A stretch of DNA of 64,000 bases. It comes from CAMCTV01 sp964420985. Lineage in GTDB: Bacteria; Bacteroidota; Bacteroidia; Flavobacteriales_D; Sanyastnellaceae. The position numbers were made by a program, and so were the translations under genes. Under the pieces are notes generated by a model that ran no database searches, was not told the origin of the DNA, and worked only from the letters and a program-made list of their open reading frames with translations. Location: assembly GCA_964420985.1 (NCBI GenBank), contig CAYQUT010000007.1, positions 1-64,000 on the forward strand, in the 5' to 3' direction. Below are positions 31,735 to 41,020 of this stretch, piece by piece (positions within the stretch are counted from its first letter, which is position 1; every line of letters begins with the position of its first letter).

Positions 31735-34566
31735 TTATTTTTCAATCACCAAGCGCTTGGTCATTTCCTTTCCATTCCACTTGACATTTACCATGTACAA
31801 ACCTGAAGACCAATCATCGGCAACTGGTACTTCAATCCACTTGCTGCCTTCTGAGTAGACCGTGTTGGTGTAGATGCGTGCGCCCAAGTTGTTGTAAACT
31901 TCAATCTTAGTCTCAGCATCCATGGCTTCTTTGCCAACAATGGTGAAAGTTCCATTCATGACTGGATTAGGATAGATAACAACATCAGATGAAGTAAAAT
32001 CAAACAAACCTTGTGATAAATCTTCAGCCAATAGATCCATTCCAGTACCTGCGGTTCTCAAACATTCTGTTGCTCCCCATTCCCCCATGTTACCACTGGC
32101 GTGGACCGCACGAACACGAACGTTGTAGGTCTTCCCAGGACCCATACCGGGAACATTGTTCAAAAACAATACACTGGCGTAGTTGGCTGTATTGGCAACA
32201 ACCGTTGGCGCTGCAATTGGTAAGACTTGGGTAAATTCCCATTGATAATAAAGGGCTCCGCAAACCGAACGACTCATAGAAATGGGTTGGTTGGTTGCCT
32301 TTAATGCTGGACAACGATCTGCCAAACGCAAAGATGTTGTAGGTTCAGAATTCAGTGTTAAAGCACATGTTGAAGTTGGCTCAGCGATGATTGAGCTAAA
32401 ATTACCCGCGGCATCCGGTAAAGAGTATACAACTCCCACATTCAGCGTATAATTGATAGGAGATCCTGTGTTATTGGGCGCCACCAAAGTACCCAAACGA
32501 GCGATTACCGTTCCACTGTTCGGAGTAGTATAGCTGTATGCTGCATAACCCAAATCAACATTGTTTTGAGACGCGCTCAACATATTGATATTGTAACTTG
32601 TAGCATTGGCTCTGTAAGCCACTTTGTAGCTGCTGCAAACACTTGAATAGACTCCTGTTCCATTTGAATAGTAGTTATCACAAGTTGATTCGACAAAATG
32701 ATGGAAACAAATTTTTGCAGATGCATTTGAGGTTCCACTATTTCTGTGCAAGGCAACATAATATTGTTGACCTACTTCCAACTGATCATAAATCAAAATT
32801 TGATTTCCTGTTGTCGTTTCATTTTCAGAAACAATCAATTCAAGACATCCATTGTTATTGCGATAAAGTTGCAAAGTATTGTTTCCTGTTGCAGCAGACA
32901 ATCCAACACGCAATGCGTTGTATTGGGCTGTAACGGAATACCACAAGTCGGGACCATCACCTGCGATCACTGGAGAATCTGCACCATTGTTTAAATTAGC
33001 TGAAAACATGTTTCCTGCAACACAAACAGGGTATACATTGGTATTTACAGCAGTTGAAACAATAGCTCCTGGGGTTAATCCCTCATCTATTTGACCGTTA
33101 CAATTGTCGTCTACTCCATTGCACAATTCCACACCTGGCGCTGAACAAGAACCATCATCATCCGTAGCCAACTCATTGTAGTTACAAGCAGAAGGATCAG
33201 TACATCCTAAAACTTCAAGCTCGTCACACACACCATCTTGGTCGGCATCATTGAAACAAACTCCTTGGCAATCAACAAAGTCATTGATTGGGTATGTACA
33301 AGTATTGTTGTCATCTGTAGCATCCGGGTTGAAATTACAGGCCACATCATCTGTACAGCCTGCTATTTCCAACTCATTACATATGCCGTCTTGGTCTGTA
33401 TCATTGAAGCACGTGCCGAAACAATCTACAAAATCGTTAGCGGGGAAAGTACATGAATTATCGCTGTCTGTTGCATCTGGGTTAAAGTTACAAGCTGTAG
33501 GGTTGGTACAACCAACCACTTCCAACTCATCACACACTCCATCGCCGTCCGCATCGTTGTTACAAACCCCTTGACAATCAACAAAATCGTTTAATGGATA
33601 CGTGCAAGAGTTGTTATCATCTGTTGCATCTGGGTTAAAGTTACAAGCCAAATCATCGGTACAACCTGCAACCTCTAATTCATCGCACACCCCGTCAAGA
33701 TCTGAATCATTAATACAAGAGCCATCACAATTCAAATAAACCTGAGCAGGATATACACAAGAGCCATTGTTTACATTGGCCAACGCATCAAAGTTACATG
33801 CCGTGTTGTCGGTACACCCCTCTACATTACACGTAGACTGTACTCCATCACAATTGTCATCTATGCCGTTGTCACAAATTTCTTCTGCCAAGGGGTTTAT
33901 TGCCGCGTCATTGTCATCGCAATCACCGGCTTGCTCTGCCAAACCTGGTTGCAATTCACAAGCCTCGATCACAGAGCCGGCGTCACCATAACCGTCACCG
34001 TCCAAGTCCGCGAAAAACACCAATCCTTGACCTTCATCAATGGCGTCATTACAGTTGTCATCAATCTGGTTGCAAATCTCAGCAGCACCAGGATTAATCG
34101 TCGCATCATCATCATTACAATCCGTTGGTTCTTCATAGTAGCCAAGTGGCATTGCGCAAGTATCCAATGTCGTATTGAATCCTGCATAGCCGTCACCATC
34201 GACATCAGCGTAATACGTCGTAGCCAAATTTTCATTGATGATTCCATCACAGTTGTTGTCCAAAGCATCACAGATTTCAATGGCCGCTGGATTAATTTCA
34301 GCATTATTGTCATCGCAATCTACATCGGCTGTGAAACCATCATTGTCCAAATCATTGTCTGTTTCAGGTTGCTGAAAACCTTGGGTTAAAATGATATCTC
34401 CACCTTGCACAGTTGTAACAAAAGTTTCACCTACACTCCAAGACACATAAGTACCATTGACTGTTGCTGCATTACCAGCAGAAACAATTGCCGTTGGTGA
34501 AAACGATTGCGCCGATGCAAGAACAGAGGCAAAAAGGGCAACACAAACCGTAAAAATATTTTTCAT
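31735..34566 (-). CDS. secreted MopE-like Cys/Asp-rich T9SS cargo protein
   Basis: A 943-residue exported protein with signal peptide MKNIFTVCVALFASVLASAQ. Residues of about 75-250 hold three MopE-type units, each with calcium-like DxDxDG loops (DLDNDGF, DVDGDGY, DLDGDGY) and CDDNNAEINP-like turns. They are followed by five 51-residue Cys repeats (GCTDDLACNFNPDATD, CQGVC, DGVCDELEV). After a beta-rich region comes the type A sorting domain near the C terminus: VVIYPNPVMNGTFTIVGK, then GLYMVNVKW and KRLVIEK. That domain directs T9SS export and anchoring. The MopE name comes from a methanotroph copper protein, so calcium or copper binding is possible. ATG at 34566 replaces a TTG at 34587. Confidence 0.85.
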   Translation of the reverse strand: MKNIFTVCVALFASVLASAQSFSPTAIVSAGNAATVNGTYVSWSVGETFVTTVQGGDIILTQGFQQPETDNDLDNDGFTADVDCDDNNAEINPAAIEICDALDNNCDGIINENLATTYYADVDGDGYAGFNTTLDTCAMPLGYYEEPTDCNDDDATINPGAAEICNQIDDNCNDAIDEGQGLVFFADLDGDGYGDAGSVIEACELQPGLAEQAGDCDDNDAAINPLAEEICDNGIDDNCDGVQSTCNVEGCTDNTACNFDALANVNNGSCVYPAQVYLNCDGSCINDSDLDGVCDELEVAGCTDDLACNFNPDATDDNNSCTYPLNDFVDCQGVCNNDADGDGVCDELEVVGCTNPTACNFNPDATDSDNSCTFPANDFVDCFGTCFNDTDQDGICNELEIAGCTDDVACNFNPDATDDNNTCTYPINDFVDCQGVCFNDADQDGVCDELEVLGCTDPSACNYNELATDDDGSCSAPGVELCNGVDDNCNGQIDEGLTPGAIVSTAVNTNVYPVCVAGNMFSANLNNGADSPVIAGDGPDLWYSVTAQYNALRVGLSAATGNNTLQLYRNNNGCLELIVSENETTTGNQILIYDQLEVGQQYYVALHRNSGTSNASAKICFHHFVESTCDNYYSNGTGVYSSVCSSYKVAYRANATSYNINMLSASQNNVDLGYAAYSYTTPNSGTVIARLGTLVAPNNTGSPINYTLNVGVVYSLPDAAGNFSSIIAEPTSTCALTLNSEPTTSLRLADRCPALKATNQPISMSRSVCGALYYQWEFTQVLPIAAPTVVANTANYASVLFLNNVPGMGPGKTYNVRVRAVHASGNMGEWGATECLRTAGTGMDLLAEDLSQGLFDFTSSDVVIYPNPVMNGTFTIVGKEAMDAETKIEVYNNLGARIYTNTVYSEGSKWIEVPVADDWSSGLYMVNVKWNGKEMTKRLVIEK
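33140..33820 (-). repeat. 153-bp tandem repeat inside the MopE-like gene
   Basis: The Gly-Cys-Thr codon block recurs at 33201, 33354, 33507, 33660 and 33813, so the period is exactly 153 bp (51 codons). The repeats diverge at the DNA level but keep their cysteines. They are coding, in frame, and not a CRISPR. Confidence 0.88.
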
Positions 34567-34619
34567 ACGCGTAATAATTGAGGGCAATTTAACCCAAAAT
34601 GCTGGAAAATCAAAAATAA

Positions 34620-35639
34620 TTACAATTTATCAAACCTTCCCTTTTTGAACACATTGCGTTTTTGCTGGTAACCCTTTCTGATTTTTCTTTGCTCTTCTTC
34701 AGGCAATTGAACCACCTCCTTACAAGCCTCAGAACAACAATTGTTATAATTTTCTTTGCATTTTGGGCATTGAATAAATAAGATGTGGCATCCCAAGTTG
34801 GCGCAATTGGTGTGCTTATCAAAGGGAGATCCGCATTGGTGACACTGCGCAATGACATCATCCGAAATTCGCTCAGCTAGCCTTTCATCAAAAACAAAAT
34901 TAACTCCTTTGAATTTATTCTTTAACCCCTGGCTTTTGGCGTCCCTAGCATATTTGATAATTCCTCCCTCCAAATGGTAGACATTTTTGAATCCCAGATG
35001 TTTCATATATGCCGATGCTTTTTCACACCTAATTCCACCAGTACAATACATGACCAAGTTCTTGTCTTTGTTGTCTTTGAGCAAGTCCTCCGCCACTTGT
35101 AATTCCTCTCTAAATGTATCCACATCCGGAAGAATAGCTCCTTCAAAATGGCCCACTTCACTTTCATAGTGATTGCGCATATCTACCAAAATGGTATTGG
35201 GATCATCCGTCAACTCATTGAATGCTTGGGCACTCAAATACTCACCGGTATCAGCGGGATTAAACGATTCATCGTCCAAACCGTCTGCTACAATTTTCTT
35301 TCTCAACTTTACCTTGAGCATATAAAAGCTATGGCTATCGTCTGCAACAGCCGTATTCAAACGCACTTGATCCAAGGCAGGTATGGAAAACAAAAATGAT
35401 TTGAATCGATTAAAATTTTCTGTGGGTACGGATACTTGCGCATTGATTCCTTCCGCTGCTATATACACCCTTCCTAACACCCCAAGGGATTGGGCCTTTT
35501 GGTAAAAATCATCCCGAAAACCTTCCGGATTTTGAATTTTAAAATACTTGTAAAAGGAAACGGTCGTTCTTGGTGTGTTGTCGTCGGCCATTTGGGCCTT
35601 AAGGACTCTGCGGTCCATGAGGTTGTGAAGTCTTTTCAT
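34620..35639 (-). CDS. trhO: tRNA uridine-34 hydroxylase (rhodanese-like)
   Basis: A 339-residue TrhO/YceA protein. It hydroxylates U34 of certain tRNAs in an oxygen-dependent reaction. An N-terminal ferredoxin-like domain (TTVSFYKYFKIQNPEGFRDDF region) precedes the rhodanese domain with its active cysteine loop in VMYCTGGIRCEKA near residue 195. The C-terminal zinc-like cluster (CHQCGSPFDKHTNCANLGC, then CPKCKENYNNCCSEAC) is longer than in the E. coli protein and common in Bacteroidota. It has its own -7 element and is separated from ahcY by a terminator. Confidence 0.92.
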   Translation of the reverse strand: MKRLHNLMDRRVLKAQMADDNTPRTTVSFYKYFKIQNPEGFRDDFYQKAQSLGVLGRVYIAAEGINAQVSVPTENFNRFKSFLFSIPALDQVRLNTAVADDSHSFYMLKVKLRKKIVADGLDDESFNPADTGEYLSAQAFNELTDDPNTILVDMRNHYESEVGHFEGAILPDVDTFREELQVAEDLLKDNKDKNLVMYCTGGIRCEKASAYMKHLGFKNVYHLEGGIIKYARDAKSQGLKNKFKGVNFVFDERLAERISDDVIAQCHQCGSPFDKHTNCANLGCHILFIQCPKCKENYNNCCSEACKEVVQLPEEEQRKIRKGYQQKRNVFKKGRFDKL

Positions 35640-35668
35640 AAACGGTATAAGCGTAGATTATACTGCTA

Positions 35669-35676
35669 CAAAACTA
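35669..35676 (-). promoter_or_regulatory. -7 promoter element of trhO
   Basis: Minus-strand TAGTTTTG fits TAnnTTTG; the leader to the ATG at 35639 is about 25 bases. Confidence 0.55.
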
Positions 35677-35689
35677 AGCGATGGTGCAT

Positions 35690-35715
35690 AAAAAAAGGCC
35701 CTTTCGGGCCTTTTT
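35690..35715. terminator. bidirectional-looking terminator downstream of ahcY
   Basis: Hairpin AAAAAAAGGCCC/GGGCCTTTTT with a TTTC loop. On the minus strand it lies 15 bases past the ahcY stop, so its main role is to end ahcY transcription before the trhO promoter. Confidence 0.88.
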
Positions 35716-35730
35716 CATTTCAAAAACTGA

Positions 35731-37041
35731 TTAATATCTGTATTGGTCATTCTTGTAAGGACCATCCACACCTACGCCAATGTACTCTGCTTGTCCTGGT
35801 GTTAACTCTTCCAACTCAACACCAATTTTGGCCAAGTGCAAACGAGCTACTTTTTCATCCAAATGCTTTGGTAAAACATACACGCGATTCTCATACTTAT
35901 CGTGGTTTTGCCACAATTCCAACTGAGCCAATGTTTGGTTGGTAAAAGAATTACTCATTACAAACGAAGGATGACCTGTAGCACAGCCCAAATTGACCAA
36001 ACGACCCTCTGCCAACACAATGATATCCTTTCCATCAATGGTGTATTTATCCACCTGAGGCTTAATGGTATCTTTGGTAGCGCCGTAGTTGTTGTTCAAC
36101 CAAGCCATGTCGATTTCATTGTCAAAATGTCCAATGTTACAAACAACCGCATTGTGCTTCATGTTTTTAAAGTGACGGTCTACGATAATTTGGTGATTAC
36201 CTGTCGCTGTAACAATGATATCCGCTTCTAAAATCGCAGTATCCATTTTCTTTACTTCGTAACCTTCCATCGCCGCCTGAAGAGCGCAAATAGGGTCAAT
36301 CTCAGTAACAATTACACGTACACCTGCATTTTTCAATGAATCTGCTGATCCTTTTCCTACATCACCATATCCCGCTACCACAGCCACTTTTCCAGCCATC
36401 ATCAAATCTGTAGCTCTTCTCAACGCGTCTACCAAAGACTCTCTACAACCGTATTTGTTGTCAAACTTGGATTTGGTTACACTGTCATTGATGTTAATGG
36501 CAGGTAACAACAAACTTCCATTCTTTTCACGCTCATACAGACGCAAAACTCCAGTAGTGGTTTCTTCAGAAATACCGCGGATTCCTGCTACCAATTCAGG
36601 ATAACGATCAAACACCATATTGGTCAAATCACCACCATCGTCCAAAATCATGTTCAACGATTGACCTTCAGGAAAAGCGTGCAAGGTTTGCTCAATGCAC
36701 CAATCAAACTCCTCTTCCGTCATGCCTTTCCAAGCATAAACGGGAATACCTGCAGCAGCAATTGCCGCAGCTGCGTGATCTTGGGTTGAAAAAATATTGC
36801 AAGAGCTCCATGAAACATCCGCTCCCAATTCCACCAAAGTTTCAATCAAAACAGCAGTCTGAATGGTCATGTGCAAACAACCCGCGATGCGCGCACCCTG
36901 CAAGGGTTTGCTGGCACCAAACTCCTGGCGCAATGACATCAATCCGGGCATTTCTGCCTCTGCTAATTTAATTTCCTTGCGACCCCATTCGGCGAGTCCC
37001 ATGTCCTTAACTTTGTAGTTCATCTTGGTTTCTGTTAACAT
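35731..37041 (-). CDS. ahcY: adenosylhomocysteinase
   Basis: A 436-residue S-adenosylhomocysteine hydrolase. It splits SAH to adenosine and homocysteine, relieving inhibition of methyltransferases. The family landmarks are complete: WSSCNIFSTQDHAAAAI, the substrate/catalytic NINDSVTKSKFDN, the NAD-binding loop VAGYGDVGKGSADSL, and a C-terminal LDEKVARLHL ending in DQYRY-like YKNDQYRY. The start is ATG 37041; a -7 element (TATCTTTG) lies about 18 bases upstream. No SAH riboswitch is visible in the short leader. The gene is monocistronic, divergent from the phosphopantetheinyl transferase. Confidence 0.97.
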   Translation of the reverse strand: MLTETKMNYKVKDMGLAEWGRKEIKLAEAEMPGLMSLRQEFGASKPLQGARIAGCLHMTIQTAVLIETLVELGADVSWSSCNIFSTQDHAAAAIAAAGIPVYAWKGMTEEEFDWCIEQTLHAFPEGQSLNMILDDGGDLTNMVFDRYPELVAGIRGISEETTTGVLRLYEREKNGSLLLPAININDSVTKSKFDNKYGCRESLVDALRRATDLMMAGKVAVVAGYGDVGKGSADSLKNAGVRVIVTEIDPICALQAAMEGYEVKKMDTAILEADIIVTATGNHQIIVDRHFKNMKHNAVVCNIGHFDNEIDMAWLNNNYGATKDTIKPQVDKYTIDGKDIIVLAEGRLVNLGCATGHPSFVMSNSFTNQTLAQLELWQNHDKYENRVYVLPKHLDEKVARLHLAKIGVELEELTPGQAEYIGVGVDGPYKNDQYRY

Positions 37042-37058
37042 ACTGTTTTAATTTGATA

Positions 37059-37066
37059 CAAAGATA
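37059..37066 (-). promoter_or_regulatory. -7 promoter element of ahcY
   Basis: Minus-strand TATCTTTG fits TAnnTTTG, ending 17 bases before the ahcY ATG; CAA triplets at 37082-37087 supply a minus-strand TTG at 15-18 bases. Confidence 0.6.
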
Positions 37067-37103
37067 TGGTGTTACAAGGCTCAACAAAAATGGAATCTTT
37101 TTG

Positions 37104-37712
37104 ATGATCAAGGAATTAATGGTTGCAGATGTGCATGTACGACTTTGGATGGGGCCCCAGGCAGCACCCATCTCTACCCATCAATTACGAGCGCACAGAA
37201 AACACCCCCATAGAAAAGAAGAATTTGATTTGGTGGCTGCGCTCTTGCCGCATCCATGGACTTGGGACGACATCGCAAAAGATCCACTTGGAAAACCACG
37301 GTTAACTGACCATGAGCAACACATCGGTATCAGTCACTCCAATGGGTTGGGCTGCTTTGCCTGGTCAAACGATGCTTTTGGAATCGACATTCAAACCCCG
37401 CATCCAAGCATTTTTAAAGTGAGAACTAAATACTGCCACACCAGTGAATTGGCATTTTTAAATGAGGACATTGCAGACACGAGATATGTTCTATTGTGGT
37501 CTGCAAAAGAAGCCATTTACAAATACTATGGACATGGAATTGATTTTAGCCATGATCTCATTGCTCAGCCATTTGAATCCACTGACCATGAGATTTTTAT
37601 CCAATGTCAATTTCAACCCAACAAATACACTACTTTTATTGTCCATTGCATTCAAGAAAAAGATTTTGTTTTAACCATCGCTCAAAAATCCCATGATGAA
37701 AAAAATATTTAG
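37104..37712 (+). CDS. 4'-phosphopantetheinyl transferase superfamily protein
   Basis: A 202-residue Sfp/AcpT-like enzyme. It moves the phosphopantetheine arm of CoA onto a carrier-protein serine. The metal-binding motifs are FGIDIQTPHP near residue 92 and WSAKEAIYKYYG near residue 132; GKPRLTDHEQHIGISHS is the substrate-binding segment. A longer frame begins at a TTG (37053), but the ATG at 37104 gives the usual family length; another ATG is at 37119. The C-terminal codons overlap the start of the following T9SS cargo gene by 20 bases. The carrier is not in this window. Confidence 0.86.
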   Translation: MIKELMVADVHVRLWMGPQAAPISTHQLRAHRKHPHRKEEFDLVAALLPHPWTWDDIAKDPLGKPRLTDHEQHIGISHSNGLGCFAWSNDAFGIDIQTPHPSIFKVRTKYCHTSELAFLNEDIADTRYVLLWSAKEAIYKYYGHGIDFSHDLIAQPFESTDHEIFIQCQFQPNKYTTFIVHCIQEKDFVLTIAQKSHDEKNI

Positions 37713-39519
37713 TATTCCTTTGCTTTTCACCTTTACCTTTTTGTATTTGGTGACAACCGGTCAAAACACCGTAATCTGGGAAGAAGACTTCTCCAATGGT
37801 ATTCCGTCGGATTGGATCAATGAAGAGTCCAATGGGGCAAGCTGGGAATACCGCGGTACCAATACCACCCCCAATAACACCATTGGGTCCAGAGGCGCGT
37901 GCACCATTAATTTCATGGGTGAACCGCTCAGTAGCTCTTCTCAAAACAATGGTTTCATCATCTTTGATTCTAATTACTGGGACAATGATGCCCTTCCTTG
38001 TGTTCCCGCTAACTTTGGATCAGGGCCTGTTCCCGGACCACATCTGGCGTATCTCACCACAACGAGCATTGATTTAAGCAATGTGCAATATGCTGCGCTA
38101 GAGTGGGAGCAATATGTCCGTTTCTACCAGGGGAATACAAGGGTTGAGGTAAGTGTTAATCAGGGCAATTGGTCCATGTTGTTTGCCAATAATATTCCGC
38201 TTGCTTCATCCAGTCCCAATGCGGAAAATAAAAGAATTTATCTCGGTAACAACATATGCGGAAATACAGATGTTCGGTTTCGTTTTGTCTATGATGGGCT
38301 TTACTATTTCTGGATGTTAGATGATGTTCAAGTGGTTGAGGTTTCTGCCAATGATCTCAAGATGAACAGCACAACCTATGGTGATTTTGATTTTTTAGAT
38401 CCCGCTCATCCAACTGGTTTTGAATGGATGGAATACAGCATCTATCCCTCCGCCATGGCGCCCACTTTAAAATTCAGTGCAAACATTGAAAACTGGGGAG
38501 GATTGCCTCAAACGGGTTGTGGAATCAACGCTCAGTTGTATTCTGATGCAACCAATCAATTGTTGTACAATGGAACAACAACTGACTTAATCACGCTTCC
38601 TGTTGGGGCGTCTGCTGAAGTAAGAGCCGGTCAATTTACCTTGACAGCGGATACCGGAAATTACTCTATTGCATACCGAACCGTTCAAAATGAAAACGAT
38701 GCTTTAGAAGACAATAACCAAGACACGGCCCATTTCCGTATCTCTCCATGCGTTTTAGCCAGGGATCATGGAATGACCAATAGTCTCTATGAAGGTTCGG
38801 CTGCATTTTGGGATACTGGTTTTGAGTTGGGCAATATCTTTTTACCCACTTTCGATATGCCCGTTAGTGCAATATCGGTTGCACTTGGGGACAACGCTGA
38901 CATCAATACCCAATTCAAAGGTCGGATCCATTCTTTTCTGTACAATGATTCTTTGGTCACTCAATTCATTGCCGAAACACCCAATTATAACGTGGATGTC
39001 AATCAATTGAATGCGGTAGGGGAATCGGCTCAATTTCAATACTTATCTTTTACGGACACTGTGATGCTTCAAGCCAATACGCCTTATTGGATCACGATTC
39101 AAAGCAATGATGGAACCAACCACCTTCCCATAGCGATGAGTCACCCGGCAGATTTGTATACGAGCTGGATTAAAAATGATGAGGGTTATTTTTACTTGTC
39201 TCAAATTCCACTGATTCGTATCCAATCCTGTATGGATACCGGAAATGCCAATCCCGACACGACCACATTTATTCCCAATGTTCAAGAGAAATTACTGCAA
39301 TTGTATCCCAATCCCGCAGAGGATGTGCTTTTCATCCAAGGATTACAACAAGGTGTGAACTACACTTATTTCATTGTTGACATTGCGGGTAGAAAAATCA
39401 TGGAAAATCAATTGACCGGTAATCAAAAGATTGATGTAGCGTTGTTAAAAGCGGGGTGCTACCAACTTGTTTTATTGCACGAAGAAAAGCGAACCACTTT
39501 CTCCTTCATGAAAAAATAA
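37693..39519 (+). CDS. secreted T9SS cargo protein with jelly-roll-like N-terminal domain
   Basis: A 608-residue exported protein with signal peptide MMKKIFSIPLLFTFTFLYLVTTGQ. The N-terminal ~200 residues open with VIWEEDFSNGIPSDWINEES and resemble MAM/choice-of-anchor beta sandwiches, with AALEWEQYVRFYQGNTRVEV as a typical strand set. The middle is beta-rich. The C-terminal sorting domain starts with LLQLYPNPAEDVLFIQGL and ends GCYQLVLLHEEKRTTFSF, which is the type A T9SS signal. No catalytic motif is evident. ATGs occur at 37693 and 37696. It follows the PPTase gene with a 20-base overlap. Confidence 0.8.
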   Translation: MMKKIFSIPLLFTFTFLYLVTTGQNTVIWEEDFSNGIPSDWINEESNGASWEYRGTNTTPNNTIGSRGACTINFMGEPLSSSSQNNGFIIFDSNYWDNDALPCVPANFGSGPVPGPHLAYLTTTSIDLSNVQYAALEWEQYVRFYQGNTRVEVSVNQGNWSMLFANNIPLASSSPNAENKRIYLGNNICGNTDVRFRFVYDGLYYFWMLDDVQVVEVSANDLKMNSTTYGDFDFLDPAHPTGFEWMEYSIYPSAMAPTLKFSANIENWGGLPQTGCGINAQLYSDATNQLLYNGTTTDLITLPVGASAEVRAGQFTLTADTGNYSIAYRTVQNENDALEDNNQDTAHFRISPCVLARDHGMTNSLYEGSAAFWDTGFELGNIFLPTFDMPVSAISVALGDNADINTQFKGRIHSFLYNDSLVTQFIAETPNYNVDVNQLNAVGESAQFQYLSFTDTVMLQANTPYWITIQSNDGTNHLPIAMSHPADLYTSWIKNDEGYFYLSQIPLIRIQSCMDTGNANPDTTTFIPNVQEKLLQLYPNPAEDVLFIQGLQQGVNYTYFIVDIAGRKIMENQLTGNQKIDVALLKAGCYQLVLLHEEKRTTFSFMKK

Positions 39520-39520
39520 G

Positions 39521-41020
39521 ATGGGTTTAAAATCGTTTATTGCCCGACCCTTGGCGCGTTGGATGCGCAGCCGCATCCTCAAAGAAGCCATGCAAGCCCA
39601 ATATCACCAAGAAAGGTGCTTGAGGGAATTGGTGAAGCGCGCTAAAAACACCCAATACGGTCAAGATCATCAGTTTGAAAAAATCAATCAATATGAAGAT
39701 TTTGTTCGACACAACCCCATTCATGAATATGAAGACTTGGCCACTTATATTCAGCACGTAAAAGAAGGTAAAAAGAATGTTCTGTGGCCAGGAAGTCCCA
39801 TATACTTGGCCAAGACCTCAGGAACTACCTCTGGGGCTAAATACATCCCGATTAGTCGAGAGAGTATGCCTTTCCACATCTCAGCAGCTCGTAATGCGCT
39901 GTTGTGCTATATAGCAACCAGCGGAAACGCCGCTTTTGTTGATGGCAAAATGATCTTCCTGCAAGGCAGTCCCATTTTAGATTATCTGGATTCCGGAATA
40001 GCGGTGGGCAGGCTCAGTGGGATTGTAGCCAACCACGTACCGCAGTATCTTCAAAAAAATCGGTTGCCCAAATTTGAAACCAATTGCATTGAAGATTGGG
40101 AAACCAAGGTAGATGCGATTGTACAGGAAACTCTTCCCCATGACATGCGTCTGATCTCGGGTATCCCCAGTTGGGTGCAGATGTACTTTGAAAAACTCAT
40201 CGCTCAAAGTGGAAAATCAGATATCAAATCCATTTTCCCCAATTTCAGCCTATTCGTATACGGGGGGGTTCACTATGAACCCTATCGCAAAAAGATGGAA
40301 GCCTTGATGGGAGGCCGCATTGATACGGTTGAAACTTTCCCCGCCAGTGAAGGATTCTTTGCTTATCAAGACGATATTTACCGCGATGACTTGTTATTGA
40401 ATACGAACGCCGGTATTTTCTATGAGTTCATTGAGGTCTCGACCTACCATGAAAAAGAACCCAAACGTATTCCTTTGTGGGAAGTCAAAATGGATGTTCA
40501 ATATGCGCTCATTCTCAGCACCAACGCAGGACTTTGGAGTTATAGCATTGGCGATACCGTCAAGTTCACCTCTCTACAGCCTTACCGTGTTAAAGTAACG
40601 GGCCGCATTAAACACTACACCAGTGCATTTGGCGAACATGTCATTGCAGAGGAAGTAGAGAACGCCATGAAGTGGGCCTTGGATCAATTTTCCTTTATCA
40701 GTCATGAGTTTCATGTTGCACCCAAAGTCAACGTGGAAAATGAATTGCCTTTTCATGAATGGCTGATTGAAAGCAGCGAAAAACCGGTCAATGAAATGGA
40801 AATTGCTCAATTCTTAGATAAAAAAATGATGGAGCAAAACATCTATTATCGTGATCTCATAGAAGGTAAGGTTCTCCAGCCGCTTAAAATCACCTGGCTA
40901 CCACAAGGGGCATTTCACAACGCCATGAAAAAAGGAGGAAAGCTCGGTGGGCAAAACAAGGTTCCTCGTTTGGCCAATCACCGAGACTTTGCTACACTAC
41001 TGACCCAATCTCCATCTTAA
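39521..41020 (+). CDS. GH3-family acyl-adenylate/amide synthetase-like protein
   Basis: A 499-residue protein matching GH3 (auxin-responsive promoter) enzymes. In plants these conjugate amino acids to jasmonate or auxin; bacterial roles are unknown. The AMP-binding motif is LAKTSGTTSGAKYIPIS near residue 89. A second nucleotide motif lies in YGGVHYEPYRKKMEALMGG and ETFPASEGFFAYQ, and the hinge is SIGDTVKFTSLQPYRVKVTGR. It follows the T9SS cargo gene after one base, and its last 24 bases overlap the 3' end of the TonB receptor gene on the other strand. Confidence 0.9.
   Translation: MGLKSFIARPLARWMRSRILKEAMQAQYHQERCLRELVKRAKNTQYGQDHQFEKINQYEDFVRHNPIHEYEDLATYIQHVKEGKKNVLWPGSPIYLAKTSGTTSGAKYIPISRESMPFHISAARNALLCYIATSGNAAFVDGKMIFLQGSPILDYLDSGIAVGRLSGIVANHVPQYLQKNRLPKFETNCIEDWETKVDAIVQETLPHDMRLISGIPSWVQMYFEKLIAQSGKSDIKSIFPNFSLFVYGGVHYEPYRKKMEALMGGRIDTVETFPASEGFFAYQDDIYRDDLLLNTNAGIFYEFIEVSTYHEKEPKRIPLWEVKMDVQYALILSTNAGLWSYSIGDTVKFTSLQPYRVKVTGRIKHYTSAFGEHVIAEEVENAMKWALDQFSFISHEFHVAPKVNVENELPFHEWLIESSEKPVNEMEIAQFLDKKMMEQNIYYRDLIEGKVLQPLKITWLPQGAFHNAMKKGGKLGGQNKVPRLANHRDFATLLTQSPS

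Noticed and set aside
33251..33574. Plus-strand frame across the Cys repeats
   Set aside because: Antisense shadow of the MopE-like gene; the repeated, Ser/Val-rich translation only mirrors the repeats.
33140..33820. Regular 153-bp repeats considered as a CRISPR array or minisatellite
   Set aside because: They are in frame, encode repeating Cys motifs in a secreted protein, have no spacers, and no cas genes are nearby.
37053..37103. Longer start of the phosphopantetheinyl transferase at a TTG
   Set aside because: The extra residues match nothing in the family, and the region is the divergent leader with the ahcY promoter. ATG at 37104 is adopted.
37042..37103. SAH riboswitch for ahcY
   Set aside because: The leader is about 20 bases from the -7 motif, too short for a riboswitch, and no conserved element is seen.
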